Source: Anaerolineae bacterium
GTDB taxonomy: Bacteria > Chloroflexota > Anaerolineae > CG2-30-64-16
NCBI GenBank assembly: GCA_025454565.1
Contig: JALOOE010000118.1
Coordinates: forward strand, 1-8,181
Reading direction: 5' to 3'
DNA length: 8,181 nucleotides
Of the stretch, positions 5,730 through 8,181 are shown in pieces. The notes beneath the pieces were generated by a model. The model did not search any database. It saw only the letters and a program-made list of their open reading frames with translations, and had not been told where the DNA came from. A program made the position numbers and the translations under genes. Position 1 is the stretch's first letter, and each line of letters begins with the position of its first letter.

Positions 5730-6662
5730 ATGACCACTCCTGCCCTCTCCCCAACTGCACGCGCGCCGCGTCTCACGTATCGCGCCCGGGAGGAGATCGC
5801 GGGCTGGCTCCTGGCGGGGCCTTGGATTTTGGGCTTCCTGCTGTTCACGGCCGGGCCAATGATCGCCTCGATTTGGCTATCCTTAACGTCCTGGGATCTG
5901 CTGGGTTCACCGAAGTTCGTGGGGCTGGCGAACTACGTCCGGATGCTCACCGACGATCCTTCCGTCTGGCAGTCGCTTCGGGTAACGACGGTGTACGCCT
6001 TCGTCTCGGTGCCGTTGACAGTCGGTCTGGGGTTGTTTGTCGCCATGCTCCTGAACGAAAACGTCCGATTGCAAGGGGTGTTTCGCACAACGTACTACCT
6101 GCCGTCCGTGGTTTCCGGGGTGGCTGTCGCACTGTTGTGGCGCTGGCTCTTCTCACCTGATTTTGGGTTGATCAATGCTTTCCTATCGGTGTTCGGCATT
6201 CGTGGCCCCGCCTGGCTTTCCGACTCTCACTGGGCGCTGCCCGCACTGATCATCATGAGTATCTGGGCGGTAGGCAGTGGCATGGTGATCTACCTGGCCG
6301 GGCTCCAGGGTGTGCCGACCGCCCTCTACGAGGCTGCTGAACTGGACGGCGCCAGCAGCCGCCAGCGCTTCTGGAATATCACTGTGCCGATGATTTCGCC
6401 GGTGATCTTCTTTCAGGCGATCATAGGAATCATCGGCGCACTACAGGTTTTCACCCAGGCGTTCATCATGACGGACGGCGGCCCCAAAGAGGCTACCCTG
6501 TTCTATTTGCTCTACTTGTATCGTAATGGGTGGGTGTACCTGAAGATGGGTTATGCTTCGGCCTTGGCTTGGGGGCTCTTCATCTACATCATGGTCCTGA
6601 CCCTGCTGATCTTGCGCTCATCTTCGGCCTGGGTCTACTACGAGGGCTCGACGCGGAGGTGA
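5730..6662 (+). CDS. carbohydrate ABC transporter permease, MalF type
   Basis: A 310-residue inner-membrane subunit, one half of the translocation channel. About six membrane segments are visible, near residues 26-52 (WLLAGPWILGFLLFTAGPMI), 84-107, 117-137, 165-190, 215-240 and 272-295. The cytoplasmic EAA loop that docks the ATPase is clear: YEAAELDGASSRQRFW with Glu201 and Gly207, followed by ITVPMISP. Downstream of it, FIMTDGGPKEAT is the usual MalF-type TDGGP signature. I chose ATG 5730 because GAGGA (5716-5720) precedes it by 9 nt and the protein then begins with a short polar tail before the first membrane segment, as is usual. It ends 3 bp before the next permease. The substrate is not readable from the permease; carbohydrate follows from the family. 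Confidence 0.93.
   Translation: MTTPALSPTARAPRLTYRAREEIAGWLLAGPWILGFLLFTAGPMIASIWLSLTSWDLLGSPKFVGLANYVRMLTDDPSVWQSLRVTTVYAFVSVPLTVGLGLFVAMLLNENVRLQGVFRTTYYLPSVVSGVAVALLWRWLFSPDFGLINAFLSVFGIRGPAWLSDSHWALPALIIMSIWAVGSGMVIYLAGLQGVPTALYEAAELDGASSRQRFWNITVPMISPVIFFQAIIGIIGALQVFTQAFIMTDGGPKEATLFYLLYLYRNGWVYLKMGYASALAWGLFIYIMVLTLLILRSSSAWVYYEGSTRR
6655..6662 (+). promoter_or_regulatory. Shine-Dalgarno overlapping the MalF-type stop codon
   Basis: GGAGGTGA contains the TGA stop (6660-6662) of the first permease and lies 3 nt before the ATG of the second (6 nt if the core is taken as GGAGG). Termination and initiation therefore share bases, which favours translational coupling and equal amounts of the two channel halves. 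Confidence 0.7.
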
Positions 6663-6665
6663 GCG

Positions 6666-7574
6666 ATGTCCGGATCAACTACCGTGAGATTTGCTAAGTC
6701 TGCTGAGACGGCTGCACCGCCGCGCGCTGGCTTCTGGGCCAGCCGGCGCCGCCAGCGGTCGGTCAGGCTGTTGTTTGTCTACTTCCTGCTGATTGGCGGA
6801 GCCATCGCTGTCTCCATCCCATTCGTTTGGATGGTGTCCACATCACTGAAGAACCTGGGGCAGGTCTTTCTCTTTCCGCCACAGTGGATCCCGCAGCCGG
6901 TTGTCTGGCGCAACTACTACGACGCGCTGACCGTGGTCCCCTATCCGCGCTTCTTTCTGAATACTGTCTTTGTGACGGCCACCAGCGTCGTGGGCATCAT
7001 GCTTTCCAGCAGCCTGGCAGCCTATTCCTTTTCGCGCTTGCGCTGGCGCGGGCGTGATAAGGTGTTTCTGATTGTGTTGGCCACGATGATGTTGCCCACT
7101 CAAGTGACCCTGATCCCGCAGTTCATCCTCTTCCGCAACCTTAAGTGGATCGACACATTCTTTCCGCTCATTGTGCCGACGCTCTTTGGTACGGCGTATC
7201 AGGTGTTTCTCCTTCGCCAGTTCTTCATGACCATCCCCCTCGAAATGGATGAGGCGGCGCGCATGGACGGTTGCAGTATTCTGGGTATCTACTGGCGCAT
7301 CATTCTGCCGCTGTCCAAGCCGGCGTTGATGGTCGGCGCGCTCTTCGCTTTCCGTTTTCGTTGGGATCAATTTCTGGAGCCACTGATCTTCCTCAACACC
7401 CCGCGCAACTTCACCATCGCTCTGGGGCTGCGCCTTTTTCAGGATCAGAATCTTACCAACTGGAACCTGCTGATGGCCGCGAGCTGCGTCTCGATGCTGC
7501 CTGTTCTGCTGATGTTCTTTGTTGGTCAGAAGTACTTCATCCAGGGCGTGGTGGTCAGCGGTGTGAAAGGATAG
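6666..7574 (+). CDS. carbohydrate ABC transporter permease, MalG type
   Basis: A 302-residue inner-membrane subunit that pairs with the upstream permease. After a basic N-terminal tail, the first membrane segment is near 34-58 (VYFLLIGGAIAVSIPFVWMV), followed by the family hallmark STSLKN, where a large periplasmic loop begins. Later segments include SSSLAAYSFSRLRWRGRD and the MMLPTQVTLIPQF stretch typical of MalG-type proteins. The EAA loop reads DEAARMDGCSILGIYWRIIL with Glu196 and Gly202, then PLSKPAL. The C-terminus YFIQGVVVSGVKG closely matches the family's usual ending (F-x-x-G-x-x-x-G-A-V-K-G), so the gene is complete. It begins 3 bp after the MalF-type gene and ends 8 bp before the sulfatase, so all three are probably on one transcript. 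No ATPase subunit follows within the window. Confidence 0.94.
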   Translation: MSGSTTVRFAKSAETAAPPRAGFWASRRRQRSVRLLFVYFLLIGGAIAVSIPFVWMVSTSLKNLGQVFLFPPQWIPQPVVWRNYYDALTVVPYPRFFLNTVFVTATSVVGIMLSSSLAAYSFSRLRWRGRDKVFLIVLATMMLPTQVTLIPQFILFRNLKWIDTFFPLIVPTLFGTAYQVFLLRQFFMTIPLEMDEAARMDGCSILGIYWRIILPLSKPALMVGALFAFRFRWDQFLEPLIFLNTPRNFTIALGLRLFQDQNLTNWNLLMAASCVSMLPVLLMFFVGQKYFIQGVVVSGVKG

Positions 7575-7582
7575 GTTCTTTG

Positions 7583-8181
7583 ATGAAAGCCATCATGGTC
7601 ATGTTCGATTCGCTCAACCGACATATGTTGCCGCCTTACGGCTGCGAGTGGGTGCACGCGCCGAACTTCGCCCGGTTGGCGGAGCGCACCGTCACCTTCG
7701 AGACTTCCTATGTGGGCAGTATGCCGTGTATGCCCGCCCGCCGTGAGCTGCACACCGGCCGCTATAATTTCCTTCATCGGAGCTGGGGGCCGCTTGAGCC
7801 GTTCGATGATTCTATGCCGGAGATCCTTAAGCGCAACGGCGTACATACCCATCTCGTCAGCGACCACTACCACTACTGGGAGGAGGGAGGCGCCACCTAT
7901 CACACGCGTTTCAATACCTGGGAGATCGCGCGCGGCAAGGAGGGCGAACCGTGGAAGGGCGATTTACGGCCGATTGATATGCCGGAAACGGTGAGCGGGC
8001 ATGAGAAGATTCCCTGGGGGCGGCAGGATTTTGTCAACCGCAAGTACATGCCGCGCGAGGAAGACCAGCCGCAGCCCAACACCTTTAGGATGGGGTTGGA
8101 ATTCATGCACACCAACGCGCGGCAGGACAACTGGTTCCTGCAGATCGAGACCTTCGATCCGCACGAGCCGTTCTTCACCCA
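7583..8181 (+). CDS. type I sulfatase (formylglycine-dependent), 3' end cut off
   Basis: The first 199 codons of a sulfatase in the alkaline-phosphatase superfamily, which hydrolyses sulfate esters. The frame stays open to the window edge. The modification motif is C-M-P-A-R at residues 49-53, followed by RELHTGR, matching C-x-P-x-R-x4-T-G; Cys49 would be converted to formylglycine by an enzyme not encoded here. Asp9 in MVMFDSLNRH is the likely first metal ligand, and DPHEPF (192-197) resembles the second metal-binding stretch. SDHYHYWEEGG is a further family-like segment. The ATG at 7583 is 8 bp after the permease stop; AAAGGA at 7566-7571, 11 nt upstream, is a loose Shine-Dalgarno. The protein starts directly with the catalytic fold and has no signal peptide, so it appears cytoplasmic. 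Phosphonate monoester or phosphodiester hydrolases of the same fold are an alternative. The substrate is inferred from its linkage to the sugar importer. Confidence 0.9.
   Translation, partial: MKAIMVMFDSLNRHMLPPYGCEWVHAPNFARLAERTVTFETSYVGSMPCMPARRELHTGRYNFLHRSWGPLEPFDDSMPEILKRNGVHTHLVSDHYHYWEEGGATYHTRFNTWEIARGKEGEPWKGDLRPIDMPETVSGHEKIPWGRQDFVNRKYMPREEDQPQPNTFRMGLEFMHTNARQDNWFLQIETFDPHEPFFT

Noticed and set aside
4661..5848. Long minus-strand open frame (395 codons) across the binding-protein gene
   Set aside because: It is the antisense shadow of the binding-protein gene and runs into the permease; it has no motif and atypical Arg/His-rich composition.
1..8181. CRISPR array, transposon, phage genes, tRNA or rRNA
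   Set aside because: No regularly spaced repeats, terminal inverted repeats, transposase or integrase motifs, or tRNA-like structures were seen on either strand.

Overview
The window looks like chromosomal DNA from a GC-rich bacterium, most likely a Chloroflexota member (Chloroflexia or Anaerolineae). This is inferred from the Tat-type, Ala/Pro/Thr-linkered sugar-binding lipoprotein, the large hybrid kinase with unusual receivers, and the HTH/receiver regulator. No rRNA or other taxonomic marker is present, so the assignment is tentative. No tRNA, rRNA, CRISPR array, insertion sequence or phage gene was recognised.

Layout. Positions 1-387 hold no secure gene; an extended -10 element near 119-127 could give the first kinase gene a long leader. 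At 388-2625 (+) lies a membrane hybrid histidine kinase with two C-terminal receiver-like domains and a perfect 54-bp in-frame tandem duplication just after its dimerisation domain. Convergent to it, with stops 23 bp apart, is a regulator (2649-3962, -) with an N-terminal helix-turn-helix, a middle region resembling a decayed kinase ATPase fold, and a canonical C-terminal receiver. The 155-bp divergent region 3963-4117 carries a strong sigma70-type promoter for the rightward genes, several short inverted repeats and a very short leader ORF in front of the regulator.

Rightward from 4118 runs a carbohydrate ABC importer: a Tat/lipoprotein substrate-binding protein (4118-5515), a MalF-type permease (5730-6662) and a MalG-type permease (6666-7574). 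A type I sulfatase with the formylglycine motif C-M-P-A-R follows (7583 to the window edge) and is cut off at its 3' end. The permeases and sulfatase are packed within 3-8 bp of each other. A 214-bp gap with a small hairpin separates the binding-protein gene from the permeases. No ATP-binding subunit is encoded here.

Working model (inference). The importer takes up a sulfated saccharide or other sulfate ester, and the apparently cytoplasmic sulfatase removes the sulfate after uptake. The kinase and the receiver-bearing regulator next door are candidates for control of this operon because the regulator shares a divergent promoter region with it. Nothing in the sequence proves that they signal to each other. 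The best leads are the regulator's architecture, the kinase duplication and the transporter-sulfatase pairing; the families themselves are known.
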